Shown piece by piece: positions 1 to 10,127 of a DNA stretch of 64,000 nt. Position numbers and translations under genes: made by a program. The stretch spans positions 124,001-188,000 of the forward strand of contig CANQCY010000001.1 of assembly GCA_947591245.1 (NCBI GenBank), in the 5' to 3' direction. The DNA comes from an uncultured Lachnospiraceae bacterium (GTDB taxonomy: Bacteria > Bacillota > Clostridia > Lachnospirales > Lachnospiraceae). How positions within the stretch are numbered: the first letter of the stretch is position 1; each line of letters begins with the position of its first letter. The notes beneath the pieces are model-generated. The model was not told the DNA's origin, made no database searches, and worked only from the letters and a program-made list of their open reading frames with translations.

Positions 1-875
1 AATTGTCGCTTTTACAGATGAAGAGCACGACGTTTTTTTCCGGGGATTATCCCGCGGGGTGCAGGCAGCTTTATACGCCGCCCAAGCGAATGTTCTATAA
101 GGGCGGCCTGCCGACGGAAAAATACCGTGTCGCCGTGGTGGGGGCAAGAGATTGTTCGTTGTATGGAAAATCGATGGCGCGTTTTTTCGGCGCCGGTTTG
201 GCGGCGGCGGGAGTGGCGGTTATAAGCGGGATGGCGCGGGGAATCGATGGCTGGGCGCATCAGGGCGCGCTGGAGGGCGGCGGGAGGACATATGCGGTGC
301 TCGGCAACAGTGCAGAAATCTGTTATCCCCGTGAACATTGGCGATTATATGAGAGCATTATCAAAAATGGCGGAGCGCTCTCGGAGTATCCGCCGGGGAC
401 GGAGGCGCGCCAGGGTTATTTTCCGATGCGGAACCGTATTATCAGCGCGCTCGCTGATGCGGTACTCGTGATTGAAGCGAGAAAGAAAAGCGGGTCGCTG
501 ATCACAGCGGATCTCGCCTTGGAAATGGGAAAGGAAGTTTTTGCCATTCCGGGAAGGATCGGCGATACGTTAAGCGAGGGATGCAACAGCATGATAAAAC
601 AGGGCGCGGGACTGGTCACGGAGCCGGAAGAGATACTGGATATTTTGGGAATCGACGTCCGGACGGAAACAGAAAAAATAAAAAAAATAAATATTCATCT
701 TGAAACGAATGAAAAAATGGTGTATGATAGTTTAAGTTTTGAGCCTACGCATATCAATACGCTGATGGAAGATTTGAACATGTCACAGATTGGGCTTATG
801 AGGTGTTTGCTGCCGCTTTTGAAGGACGGCCTTATTCAGGAAATTGGAAATCATTACTATATTAAATGCAACTGA
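1..875 (+). CDS. dprA: DNA-processing protein DprA/Smf, 5'-truncated by window edge
   Basis: ORF in frame 3; Rossmann-like DprA motifs VAVVGARDCSLYG, SGMARGIDGWAHQGAL, FPMRNRIISALADAVLVIEA; C-terminal winged-helix-like region; directly upstream of topA. Confidence 0.93.
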   Translation, partial: LSLLQMKSTTFFSGDYPAGCRQLYTPPKRMFYKGGLPTEKYRVAVVGARDCSLYGKSMARFFGAGLAAAGVAVISGMARGIDGWAHQGALEGGGRTYAVLGNSAEICYPREHWRLYESIIKNGGALSEYPPGTEARQGYFPMRNRIISALADAVLVIEARKKSGSLITADLALEMGKEVFAIPGRIGDTLSEGCNSMIKQGAGLVTEPEEILDILGIDVRTETEKIKKINIHLETNEKMVYDSLSFEPTHINTLMEDLNMSQIGLMRCLLPLLKDGLIQEIGNHYYIKCN

Positions 876-890
876 AGGGAGCAGATTGAG

Positions 891-2969
891 ATGGCAAAGA
901 ACTTAATCATTGTTGAGTCTCCGGCAAAATCGAAAACAATTAAAAAATTTCTGGGAAGTAATTATACGGTCGTTGCCTCCAACGGGCATGTAAGGGATTT
1001 ACCGAAAAGCCAGATGGGCATTGATTTTGAAAACGATTTTGAGCCGAAGTATATTACCATTCGCGGAAAAGGAGAACTTCTTGCTTCCCTGCGAAAAGAA
1101 GTAAAGAAAGCGGATAAGATTTATCTGGCGACCGACCCCGATCGTGAGGGTGAGGCGATTTCATGGCATTTGTTTCATTCACTTAAACTTGACCCCAAAA
1201 AAACGAAGCGTATCACATTCAACGAAATCACTAAAAATGCAGTGCGGCAGGCGATTAAAGAGTCCCGCGGGATCGACATGGATCTTGTCGACGCCCAGCA
1301 GGCGAGAAGAGTGCTGGATCGCGTGGTTGGATATTCCATCAGCCCTGTTTTGTGGCAGAAAGTGAAACGAGGATTAAGCGCCGGGCGGGTGCAGTCGGTT
1401 GCCCTGCGCATTATCGCTGACCGCGAGGCGGAGATTGATGCGTTTATTCCAAGCGAATACTGGACGCTGGAGGCTTCTTTTCAAGTAAAAGGAAGCAAAA
1501 AACCGCTCGTGGCGAAATATTACGGAAATCCCGCAAAGCAGGAAAACATTTCCGCAGAAGAGATGGACGGAATCGTGAAGGCTCTGAAAGATAAAAAATA
1601 TAAGGTGACGGATATCAAGAAGGGCGAGCGCACCAAAAAGCCCCCCCTTCCGTTTACGACGAGTACGCTTCAGCAGGAGTGTTCTAAAAATCTGAATTTT
1701 TCAACGAAGAAGACGATGCAGGTGGCTCAGCAGCTCTATGAGGGCGTTGCTGTAAAAGGGCGCGGCACGATTGGTTTGATTACGTATCTCCGTACCGATT
1801 CAATTCGAATTTCCGAAGAAGCGGATCGCGAGTGCAAACAGTTTATCCGGGAAAATTATGGTGAGGAAAATATTAATGCTTTCAGCCAGGCAAAGGCAAC
1901 GGATAAAAAAATTCAGGATGCGCACGAGGCAATCCGGCCGACCTATGTGGATCTCACGCCGGCAATGCTGAAGGAATCGCTGTCCCGAGACCAGTTTCGC
2001 CTGTACCAGCTTGTGTGGAAAAGATTTGTCGCCAGCCGGATGAGCGGGGCGAAATATGAGACGACATCGGTAAAGATCGATGCGGGTGAATATCGGTTTA
2101 CGAGCGCGGGATCAAAAATTGTTTTTCCGGGATTTTTGTCCGTGTATCAGACGGAGGAAGACAAGGCGGACAATAATGCGGTTCTTCATAAAATCAGTAC
2201 AGAGACGGTATTTTCAGACGCAGAGCTGAATAAAGAGCAGCATTTTACGCAGCCGCCCCCGCATTATACGGAAGCATCGCTGGTAAAGGCGCTGGAAGAG
2301 CTTGGAATCGGGCGTCCGAGCACGTATGCGCCTACGATTACCACGCTTATATCGCGCAGATATGTGGTGAAGGAGCAGAAAAACCTTTACCTTTCAGAAC
2401 TTGGCGACATTGTAAACCAGATTATGATTCGCGCGTTTCCGAGTATTGTAAACGTAAATTTCACGGCCATGATGGAGACGCTTCTCGACGGCGTGGAAGA
2501 GGGGAGCGTGGAATGGAAAAGCATTATCCGAAATTTTTATCCTGATTTGGAGAAGGCGGTCAGCGATGCGGAGCTCGCCTTGGAAAAAATAAAAATTGAG
2601 GATGAGGTGACTGATACAATATGCGAGAATTGCGGGGCGAATATGGTGATCAAATACGGGCCGCACGGTAAATTTCTGGCATGTCCCGCATTTCCGGACT
2701 GCCGGAATACAAAACCGTATTTTGAGAAAATCGGCGTGAAGTGCAATAAGTGCGGCGGCGAGATTGTGATCAAAAAAACGCAGAAGGGAAGAAGGTATTA
2801 TGGGTGTGAAAATTATCCAGACTGTGATGTGATGACATGGCAGAGGCCATCGGACGAGCTTTGCCCAAAATGCGGGAATATGCTGTTGGAAAAGGGAAAT
2901 AAGCTGGTTTGCGCCGACGCTTCCTGCGGCTACAATACGGATAAAAAAACCGAAAAACAGGAAAAATAA
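891..2969 (+). CDS. topA: DNA topoisomerase I (type IA) with C-terminal zinc ribbons
   Basis: 692 aa; Toprim start MAKNLIIVESPAKSKTIKKFLG, DPDREGEAISWH, active-site region GLITYLRTDS; three CxxC...C zinc-ribbon repeats at the C terminus. Confidence 0.98.
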   Translation: MAKNLIIVESPAKSKTIKKFLGSNYTVVASNGHVRDLPKSQMGIDFENDFEPKYITIRGKGELLASLRKEVKKADKIYLATDPDREGEAISWHLFHSLKLDPKKTKRITFNEITKNAVRQAIKESRGIDMDLVDAQQARRVLDRVVGYSISPVLWQKVKRGLSAGRVQSVALRIIADREAEIDAFIPSEYWTLEASFQVKGSKKPLVAKYYGNPAKQENISAEEMDGIVKALKDKKYKVTDIKKGERTKKPPLPFTTSTLQQECSKNLNFSTKKTMQVAQQLYEGVAVKGRGTIGLITYLRTDSIRISEEADRECKQFIRENYGEENINAFSQAKATDKKIQDAHEAIRPTYVDLTPAMLKESLSRDQFRLYQLVWKRFVASRMSGAKYETTSVKIDAGEYRFTSAGSKIVFPGFLSVYQTEEDKADNNAVLHKISTETVFSDAELNKEQHFTQPPPHYTEASLVKALEELGIGRPSTYAPTITTLISRRYVVKEQKNLYLSELGDIVNQIMIRAFPSIVNVNFTAMMETLLDGVEEGSVEWKSIIRNFYPDLEKAVSDAELALEKIKIEDEVTDTICENCGANMVIKYGPHGKFLACPAFPDCRNTKPYFEKIGVKCNKCGGEIVIKKTQKGRRYYGCENYPDCDVMTWQRPSDELCPKCGNMLLEKGNKLVCADASCGYNTDKKTEKQEK

Positions 2970-3017
2970 ACCGTTTCACAATGTAAATAATACCGCTTGC
3001 AACAAGACAAGTAATGC

Positions 3018-3046
3018 TTGAATTATTTTGCGACTTATGATAAAAT
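3018..3046 (+). promoter_or_regulatory. sigma-A-like promoter for codY (TTGAAT-N17-TAAAAT)
   Basis: TTGAAT 3018-3023, 17-nt spacer, TAAAAT 3041-3046; 30 nt before the codY start. Confidence 0.6.
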
Positions 3047-3075
3047 GGTTAAAAATATACCTTGGAGGAAGGAAA

Positions 3076-3837
3076 ATGAGTGTTGATTTATTGGATAAAA
3101 CACGAAAAATCAGTGAACTTCTCAGGGATAACCCCGCTTCAAAGGTTGCTTTTACGGATTTATGCCGGGTTCTTGGTGATTTGCTTTGCTCCAACGTATA
3201 TGTGATCAGCGGCAAAGGAAAGGCGCTTGGGATTTCATTACTTGAAGAAAGGCAGGCGTTGCCGGCGTTTCCGAAAGTAAAAGGAAAAAAGATTGATAGT
3301 AAGCTGTGCAAGCGCTTTTTGGACGTCCGGTCAACAAAAGAAAACGTGAATCTTGAGGCTTTGGGCATGCCGAGGGAGGACACCAGTGATCTGCAGGCGT
3401 TGATTACGCCTGTATACATAGCTGGCGAGCGGCTCGGAACCTTGTTTATTTACCGTTACAGGCAGGCGTACGGTATAGACGACATTATTCTGACAGAGTA
3501 CAGCACGACGGTTGTCGGGCTTGAAATGCTCCGTTCTGTCACGGAAGAGAAAAACAGCGAAGACAGAAAACGCCGGGTCGTGGATTCTGTCATGAACACA
3601 TTGTCCCCGCTTGAGAGGAAGGCGGTGTCTGCCGTGGTGTTGAGGATCAGCGGCAGCGAGGGGACGGTCATTACGTCCCGGCTGGCGAAAGAGGTCGGGA
3701 TAACGAGGACGGTGTTTATAAATGCCCTGAAAAAACTCGAGACCGCCGGATTGCTGGAGACGCAGTCCTATGGCGTGAAGGGAACCCATATCCGGATTTT
3801 GAACGACATTGTATATGACGGATTTGGGGAGGGCTAG
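3076..3837 (+). CDS. codY: GTP-sensing pleiotropic transcriptional repressor CodY
   Basis: MSVDLLDKTRKISELL start with RBS ggagg; C-terminal wHTH ...SEGTVITSRLAKEVGITRTVFINALKKLETAGLLETQSYGVKGTHIRILND typical of CodY. Confidence 0.96.
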   Translation: MSVDLLDKTRKISELLRDNPASKVAFTDLCRVLGDLLCSNVYVISGKGKALGISLLEERQALPAFPKVKGKKIDSKLCKRFLDVRSTKENVNLEALGMPREDTSDLQALITPVYIAGERLGTLFIYRYRQAYGIDDIILTEYSTTVVGLEMLRSVTEEKNSEDRKRRVVDSVMNTLSPLERKAVSAVVLRISGSEGTVITSRLAKEVGITRTVFINALKKLETAGLLETQSYGVKGTHIRILNDIVYDGFGEG

Positions 3838-3868
3838 TGAAATAATATGTGGAAAAGGATTTCTATTG

Positions 3869-3912
3869 ACGCAAACGGAATTGTGTTTTTTACATAATGC
3901 CTTTGCGTTTTT
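3869..3912 (+). terminator. candidate terminator/attenuator between codY and flgB
   Basis: ACGCAAA (3869-3875) pairs with TTTGCGT (3902-3908); inner arms ATTGTG/CATAAT also pair (one G-U); followed by a run of T to 3912. Confidence 0.45.
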
Positions 3913-3954
3913 GTGGGGAAATAAGGCAGAGTGCGGCAGAAAGGATGAGCAAAA

Positions 3955-4344
3955 ATGATTCTATCAAATGCATATAATTATGTAAATGTGCTTGGGAAGG
4001 CGGCGGATGCGAGCTGGACGAGAAATGACATTCTGGCGAACAATATTGCAAATGCCGATACGCCCGGATACAAGAGAAAGGACGTGCAGTTTGAGACATA
4101 TCTTGCCAATCTGGTAGCGGGTACGGATTCGCTTGATGAGACGGTTTCCAATATTGACCTGAACGAGTTGAACTGCACGACTTATATCGATCAGGCAAAT
4201 CTCAGCTACCGGTATGACGGAAATAACGTGGATATGAATACAGAGAGCGTGGAACTCGCTAAAAACCAGTTGAAATATTATACGCTTATGAATTCCATGT
4301 CACAGGAATTTTCAAGGCTGAAGATGGCGATGCGGACGAGCTGA
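3955..4344 (+). CDS. flgB: flagellar basal-body rod protein FlgB
   Basis: NDILANNIANADTPGYKRKDVQFE rod motif; first gene of fla cluster. Confidence 0.95.
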   Translation: MILSNAYNYVNVLGKAADASWTRNDILANNIANADTPGYKRKDVQFETYLANLVAGTDSLDETVSNIDLNELNCTTYIDQANLSYRYDGNNVDMNTESVELAKNQLKYYTLMNSMSQEFSRLKMAMRTS

Positions 4345-4393
4345 TTCTGATATTATTTTATTTAATTAAATTTAACTGAATGGAGGGAAAATC

Positions 4394-4834
4394 ATGTCGG
4401 TTTTTGGAGCTATGGATATGAGCGCCACGGGAATGACGGCGCAACAGGTGAGAAGCGATATTATTGCGCAGAATCTTGCGAATGTAAATACAACCCGCGA
4501 TGCAAACGGGAATGTGTATAAGAGAAAAACCGTGGTATTTGAGGAAAAAAGTTTTCCGACGTTTCAGGAGTCGCTGAGCTGGGCTGCCGGCTACACCGGA
4601 AAGGGCGTAAAGGTATCGGAAATTGTAGAGGATCCGTCAGAGGGGAATATGGTATACGACCCCTCTCATCCCGACGCCAATGAAGATGGGTACGTGACAT
4701 ATCCGAATGTGAATACCGTGACGGAGATGACGAATATGATAGACGCCACGAGAGCATATGAAGCAAATGTCACGGCGCTTAATTCCACTAAAGGAATGGC
4801 GCTCAAAGCGTTAGAGATCGGAAATGCGGGCTGA
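4394..4834 (+). CDS. flgC: flagellar basal-body rod protein FlgC
   Basis: AQNLANVNTTRDANGNVYKRK and C-terminal MIDATRAYEANVTALNSTKGMALKALEIG. Confidence 0.96.
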   Translation: MSVFGAMDMSATGMTAQQVRSDIIAQNLANVNTTRDANGNVYKRKTVVFEEKSFPTFQESLSWAAGYTGKGVKVSEIVEDPSEGNMVYDPSHPDANEDGYVTYPNVNTVTEMTNMIDATRAYEANVTALNSTKGMALKALEIGNAG

Positions 4835-4889
4835 CGCTTACGATAAAAGCAGATGAGCGGGGGAAAAAGAAAAGAGAGGACTGTGAGAG

Positions 4890-5210
4890 ATGAACGTAAA
4901 TCAGATTTTGGGAGTTGACAGCCTGTCGGATGCGAGCAGGTATGGCAGTACATCGGATCCGGCGGCAAAGGTATCCGGGCAGGGGACGTTTGACGATATT
5001 CTTTCTTCTGCTATGCGGCTGGTCAACGAAACGGACCAGCTGTCAAATCAGGCGGAGGCGGAAGAGGTTCGTTTTGCGATGGGCGAGACGGACAGCTGGC
5101 ATGAGCTGATGGTTGCACAGCAAAAAGCAAATATATCATTACAATATACAGTTGCCGTGAAAAATACGGCGATGGAAGCATACAAATCACTGATTAATAT
5201 GCAGTTCTGA
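4890..5210 (+). CDS. fliE: flagellar hook-basal body protein FliE
   Basis: C-terminal HELMVAQQKANISLQYTVAVKNTAMEAYKSLINMQF. Confidence 0.94.
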   Translation: MNVNQILGVDSLSDASRYGSTSDPAAKVSGQGTFDDILSSAMRLVNETDQLSNQAEAEEVRFAMGETDSWHELMVAQQKANISLQYTVAVKNTAMEAYKSLINMQF

Positions 5211-5245
5211 TTGATAATGCTTATGTTATACTACAGTTAGGAGCG

Positions 5246-6877
5246 ATGGAAATTATGATGGATCAATTGATCGCCATTAAAGATAAATTGCTTGCATGGT
5301 GGAATAACTACACAACGAAGCAGAAGACGATTATTATTTGCGTTGTGCTTGCTATTTTCTTTCTTATTGTTTTGCTGTCATATCTGCTTACGAGGCCGGT
5401 ATACACGCATTTGGCGAATTTTTCGGATGCCGGACTGGCAAATACGCTGTCAGAGGCGTTGGAAGAAGAAGGCATAAAGTACAAAATGGAGACGGACGCT
5501 TCGGGAACGACGAGCTTTGACGTGGAGCAGGGCGACTATTCAAATGCTGTTTTGGCGATGGGTTCCAATGGAATTGTGGATAAGGATATGACGTGGGAGG
5601 ATGCGCTCAAGAGCGATATGACGACGTCTTCCCTTGAAAAGCATACCAAAATCACTCTTGCCCTCCAGTCATCCATTCAGGAAAATCTTATGAATTTCGA
5701 CGGGGTTGAAGACGCTTCTGTAGTTATTGACCGCAAAGAGGACGACAATACAATTAAGTCGGAGAACGAGGAAACTTCTGTAAGCGTGACGCTGCGCGTG
5801 AAGGAGGGTGCGGAGATCGAGGCGGAGGTTGCAAGGGCGATGGCGTATTACCTCACAAATGCAGTCGGAAATAAAACGACCGACAATATCGTCATTGTTG
5901 ATACAAAGGGAGATTTGTTGTATGGGGCGAAGACAGACAATACGCTGGGCGGCGTCGTAACCGGAGTTGAGGATTATAAAGCGAAGCTTCAGAGGACATT
6001 TGCCGAGCGTACGGAGAGAATGCTTTTGGAGGCGGGGTACGATAAGGCTGAGGTGAGCGAGCCCTCCATCATATTCAACATGGACAAGGTCACGGAGCTT
6101 GTGACGGAATATTCTGTGGCGGAGGGACAAGATCAGGGATATTATTCCCATTCGTATGAATATAAATCAAACGGGCAGTCCGGCAGCGGGGGTATTCCGG
6201 GAACGGATTCCAACAGCGAGGAAACGGACTATATGCTGCAGAGTAACGGAACTGCCAACACAGAAACGATTTTGAATAAATATGATTATCTTCCGAATGA
6301 AGATGTGAAAAATATTGAGTATGAAGTCGGAGCCGTGGATCAGGAACGTTCGTCAATCGGAGTCGTTCTCACGACGTACCGGCGGATTTCAGAGGAAGCG
6401 CTCGAAGAGCAGGGGGCGCTGGATAATATGACCTTTGACCAGTATATCGAGCAGAACAGCACCGTTACGCAGTTGGATGTGCCGGAAGGCCTGTATGAAC
6501 TCATATCTGCGGCGACGGGAATTGCGACGAACAATATCTCAATCCGCCTGCAGGAGAAACCGGTGTATCAGGCGGCAGAGGAAACAGGATTTTTCGGAAG
6601 CATTACAAACTACCTGATGATTATCCTGACCGTGCTGATCGGCGCGCTGTTGATTTTTGTTATTATCCGCGGAACTTCTCCGGTGGAGGTTACCGAACTG
6701 GAACCGGAGCTTTCGGTCGAAGATCTTCTTGCTACGACGCAGGAAGAAGAGGGATTGGGTGAAATTGAGCTTGGCGAAAAATCTGAAACCAGAACGCTGA
6801 TAGAAAAATTTGTCGATGAAAATCCGGAAGCGGTGGCAGCGCTGCTTAGAAACTGGATAAACGAAGATTGGGGGTAA
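5246..6877 (+). CDS. fliF: flagellar M-ring protein FliF
   Basis: 543 aa with N- and C-terminal TM segments; position between fliE and fliG; VDEDGxE-like C-terminal FliG-binding tail. Confidence 0.93.
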   Translation: MEIMMDQLIAIKDKLLAWWNNYTTKQKTIIICVVLAIFFLIVLLSYLLTRPVYTHLANFSDAGLANTLSEALEEEGIKYKMETDASGTTSFDVEQGDYSNAVLAMGSNGIVDKDMTWEDALKSDMTTSSLEKHTKITLALQSSIQENLMNFDGVEDASVVIDRKEDDNTIKSENEETSVSVTLRVKEGAEIEAEVARAMAYYLTNAVGNKTTDNIVIVDTKGDLLYGAKTDNTLGGVVTGVEDYKAKLQRTFAERTERMLLEAGYDKAEVSEPSIIFNMDKVTELVTEYSVAEGQDQGYYSHSYEYKSNGQSGSGGIPGTDSNSEETDYMLQSNGTANTETILNKYDYLPNEDVKNIEYEVGAVDQERSSIGVVLTTYRRISEEALEEQGALDNMTFDQYIEQNSTVTQLDVPEGLYELISAATGIATNNISIRLQEKPVYQAAEETGFFGSITNYLMIILTVLIGALLIFVIIRGTSPVEVTELEPELSVEDLLATTQEEEGLGEIELGEKSETRTLIEKFVDENPEAVAALLRNWINEDWG

Positions 6878-6883
6878 AAACAA

Positions 6884-7909
6884 ATGGCGGGTCGTTCACA
6901 TAGTTCTCCTTCCGAACTGGATGGTATTCAAAAGGCGGCGATACTCCTGATCACGCTGGGACCGGACAAAGCAGCCACTATATTTAAACATTTAAAAGAA
7001 GACGAAATAGAACAGCTGACACTGGAGATTGCCAATATCCGCAGCGTGACGCCGGCTGATAAGGAGGCCGTTCTGTCTGAGTTTTATGAAGTCTGCCTTG
7101 CGCAGCAGTACATTGAAGAGGGCGGTATCGGATATGCCAAAGACCTTCTTCAGAAAGCGCTTGGAGATGAAAAGGCGAATGAGGTGCTTGGCAAGCTGAC
7201 GGCATCCCTTCAGGTGCGTCCGTTTGAATTTATACGGAAAACAGAGGCGTCCCAGATCCTTAACTTTATTCAGGATGAGCATCCGCAGACGATCGCAATG
7301 ATTCTTTCCTATCTGTCTTCGACGCAGGCGGCGGGGATTATTAGTACGCTTGCTCCGGAAAAACAGACGGATGTGGCGAAACGTATTGCGCTTATGGATC
7401 GTACATCGCCGGATGTCATCAAGGAGGTCGAAAACATATTGGAACAGAAGCTTTCGTCTCTTGTTAACCAGGACTATACGATTGTCGGCGGTATCGATTC
7501 GATCGTGGAAGTGTTGAATACGGTAGACCGGGGAACAGAAAAACATATTATGGAGAACTTGGAAATCGAAGAGCCGGAGCTGGCAGACGAAATCAGGAAG
7601 AAAATGTTCGTATTCGAGGATATTCTTATGCTCGACGACCGCTCCATCCAGCGCGTGCTGCGCGAGGTTGAGAACAGCGAGCTTGCGATCGCCCTTAAGG
7701 GCGCCAATGAGGATGTGCAGAATGCAATTTTCAACAATATGTCCACGCGTCTGTCTGCGATGATCAAGGAAGATATGGAATATATGGGGCCTGTGCGTAT
7801 GAAGGATGTTGAAGAGGCGCAGCAGAAGATTGTAAACGTTATAAGGAAACTGGAGGATTCCGGTGAGATTGTTATCTCCAGAGGCGGAGGTGACGAGATC
7901 GTTGTCTAA
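6884..7909 (+). CDS. fliG: flagellar motor switch protein FliG
   Basis: GIQKAAILLITLGPDKAATIFKHL, DEHPQTIAMILSYL, FVFEDILMLDDRSIQRVLREVENSELAIALKGA. Confidence 0.98.
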   Translation: MAGRSHSSPSELDGIQKAAILLITLGPDKAATIFKHLKEDEIEQLTLEIANIRSVTPADKEAVLSEFYEVCLAQQYIEEGGIGYAKDLLQKALGDEKANEVLGKLTASLQVRPFEFIRKTEASQILNFIQDEHPQTIAMILSYLSSTQAAGIISTLAPEKQTDVAKRIALMDRTSPDVIKEVENILEQKLSSLVNQDYTIVGGIDSIVEVLNTVDRGTEKHIMENLEIEEPELADEIRKKMFVFEDILMLDDRSIQRVLREVENSELAIALKGANEDVQNAIFNNMSTRLSAMIKEDMEYMGPVRMKDVEEAQQKIVNVIRKLEDSGEIVISRGGGDEIVV

Positions 7910-7910
7910 T

Positions 7911-8771
7911 GTGATCAAGTACCCTTTTGTTAGCATGAACAATAAAGAGGCAGTTATTATTGATAATAACAAACAGGATTCCTTTACCCCTTTGTTTGGC
8001 GGAAGCGGGAGGCGCGCGGGAGGTTCGGTATCTGCGGGCTCCATGGAATTTAAAACGATCAGCCAGATTGAGACGGAAAAGGCGCTCCGTGCTGCGGAGA
8101 TGGGAGAGCTTCCGGCGAAAGGGGAATTTAAGGCCGGACTGCCGGCGACGGATCTGGATGCGCGGGAGAAGGAACGCCGGCATGAAGCGGAGGACAAGGC
8201 TGAAGAAATTGTTGCCGCAGCGCGGGAAGAGGCGGAGCGTATTACGAAAGAAGCCGCAATAGCTGCAGATGCGGCGAGGGCCAGCGGGTATGAAGAGGGA
8301 AAGAGCCAAGGCTATGAAGACGGCATGGCGGCGGCGGAGCAGGCGATTCAGCAGAAAGAGGCCGAGCTCGCAGAAAGTGCGAGAATGCAACAGGAGGAGA
8401 TGGATTCCTTTATCGGTTCCATTGAGGGACGGTATGTAGACGTCGTGATAGCCCTTGTCCGTAAGCTGACCGGCATTTTGATCGAGGGCAGGGAAGACCT
8501 CATTTTGTATCTGATACGCACGGCGATGAATGATTTGGAGCCGTCTGCAAATTATAAAATCCGGGTTTCTCCGGATGATGTTTACTATTTGGAATCCCAT
8601 CGCGCCGGAATTGCGGACTCGATCGGCGAGAATGTTTCTCTTGAATTTATTGAGGAAAAGGGATTGGAAAATGGCCAGTGTATCATCGAGACGGACAGTC
8701 AGATGGTGGACTGCGGATTTCAGACACAGCTTGATATGCTCGTGCGCGATTTGAAAATGCTGGTAAATTAA
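7911..8771 (+). CDS. fliH: flagellar assembly protein FliH (GTG start inferred)
   Basis: Ala/Glu-rich coiled coil plus C-terminal FliH/V-ATPase E-like domain; position between fliG and fliI; start uncertain. Confidence 0.88.
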   Translation: MIKYPFVSMNNKEAVIIDNNKQDSFTPLFGGSGRRAGGSVSAGSMEFKTISQIETEKALRAAEMGELPAKGEFKAGLPATDLDAREKERRHEAEDKAEEIVAAAREEAERITKEAAIAADAARASGYEEGKSQGYEDGMAAAEQAIQQKEAELAESARMQQEEMDSFIGSIEGRYVDVVIALVRKLTGILIEGREDLILYLIRTAMNDLEPSANYKIRVSPDDVYYLESHRAGIADSIGENVSLEFIEEKGLENGQCIIETDSQMVDCGFQTQLDMLVRDLKMLVN

Positions 8772-8783
8772 TCAAAGAGGAAG

Positions 8784-10127
8784 ATGAATATGAATCCTTC
8801 ATCCGTAATCAATTTTGACAGATATGATGCGCTGCTGGAAAGAAGTCTGGTAAAGCATCTTGGAAAAGTGACAAAAGTCGTCGGGCTTACGATTGAATCG
8901 ATCGGTCCGGAGGCAAAATTAAATGATCTGTGCATTATCCGTTCCAATTCTGCGGCGGGAACCGTTAAAGCAGAGGTTGTCGGATTCCGGAATGACCGGG
9001 TGCTGCTGATGCCCTATGATAATGTGGAAGGCGTGGGGCTTGGGAGCTGGGTTGAAAACACCGGAGCGCCGCTTCAGGTGCCGGTGGGAGACGAGCTTCT
9101 CGGCAAGACTTTGGACGGCGTCGGCGATCCGATGAATGCGGAAAAATTGTCGGAAAATAGTCATAAGTATTCTGTAGAGGCGTCTCCGCCCGATCCACTC
9201 AGCCGTAAAATAATAGATCAAGTCCTGCCGTTGGGAGTAAAAGCAGTTGACGGCCTGATTACTGTCGGAAAAGGACAGCGTATCGGAATTTTTGCGGGAA
9301 GCGGCGTGGGAAAAAGCACGCTGATGGGTATGTTTGCCAGAAATACAAAAGCGGATATTAATGTGATTGCCCTGATCGGGGAGCGCGGCAGGGAGGTTCG
9401 CGAGTTTATCGAGCGCGACCTCGGAGAAGAGGGAATGAAGCGGTCGGTTGTGGTCGTGGCGACTTCCGACCGCCCGGCGCTCATACGAAACAAGGCGGCG
9501 AAGACGGCGACCGCAGTCGCAGAATATTTTCGCGATCAGGGAAAAGACGTCTTGCTCATGATGGATTCCCTGACGCGATTTTCAATGGCGCAGCGGGAAA
9601 TCGGGCTGGCGTCCGGAGAACCTCCTGTTTCGAGAGGATATCCGCCGAGCGTGTATGCTGAGATGCCCAAACTTTTAGAGCGCGCCGGTAATTCTGACCG
9701 CGGTTCGATCACGGGGCTGTATACGGTTCTTGTCGACGCCGACGATTTCAATGAACCGATTACCGATACGGCAAGGGGAATTCTGGACGGCCATATCGTG
9801 CTTTCCCGTGCGATGGCGCAGAAAAACCATTATCCTGCGATTGATATTCTCGGAAGCATTTCCCGTGTCATGAGCATGATCGCGACAAAGGAGCACAAGG
9901 ATGTGGCGGGCAAGCTTAAAAATGTGCTTGCTACTTATCGGGAGGCGGAGGATCTTATTAATATCGGTGCGTATAAAGAAGGTTCAAACAGGGAGATTGA
10001 TTTTGCGATTGAAAAAATTGATCAGGTGAATGAATTTCTCAGGCAGTCTACGGAGGATAAATTCAGTTTTGATGAGACGGTTTCCATCATGACAGGCATA
10101 TTTAGCGGACAGGAAGGGGAAATTTAA
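8784..10127 (+). CDS. fliI: flagellum-specific ATPase FliI
   Basis: Walker A GIFAGSGVGKSTLMGM; GERGREVREFIE; DVLLMMDSLTRFSMAQREIGLASGEPP. Confidence 0.98.
   Translation: MNMNPSSVINFDRYDALLERSLVKHLGKVTKVVGLTIESIGPEAKLNDLCIIRSNSAAGTVKAEVVGFRNDRVLLMPYDNVEGVGLGSWVENTGAPLQVPVGDELLGKTLDGVGDPMNAEKLSENSHKYSVEASPPDPLSRKIIDQVLPLGVKAVDGLITVGKGQRIGIFAGSGVGKSTLMGMFARNTKADINVIALIGERGREVREFIERDLGEEGMKRSVVVVATSDRPALIRNKAAKTATAVAEYFRDQGKDVLLMMDSLTRFSMAQREIGLASGEPPVSRGYPPSVYAEMPKLLERAGNSDRGSITGLYTVLVDADDFNEPITDTARGILDGHIVLSRAMAQKNHYPAIDILGSISRVMSMIATKEHKDVAGKLKNVLATYREAEDLINIGAYKEGSNREIDFAIEKIDQVNEFLRQSTEDKFSFDETVSIMTGIFSGQEGEI

Noticed and set aside
3866-3898. TTGACG...CATAAT as the fla/che promoter
   Set aside because: Spacer would be 21 nt and the -35 overlaps the hairpin arm; left only as part of the attenuator observation.
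6992-8197. 401-aa minus-strand ORF antisense to fliG/fliH
   Set aside because: Overlaps well-supported fliG; composition is that of a shadow ORF.
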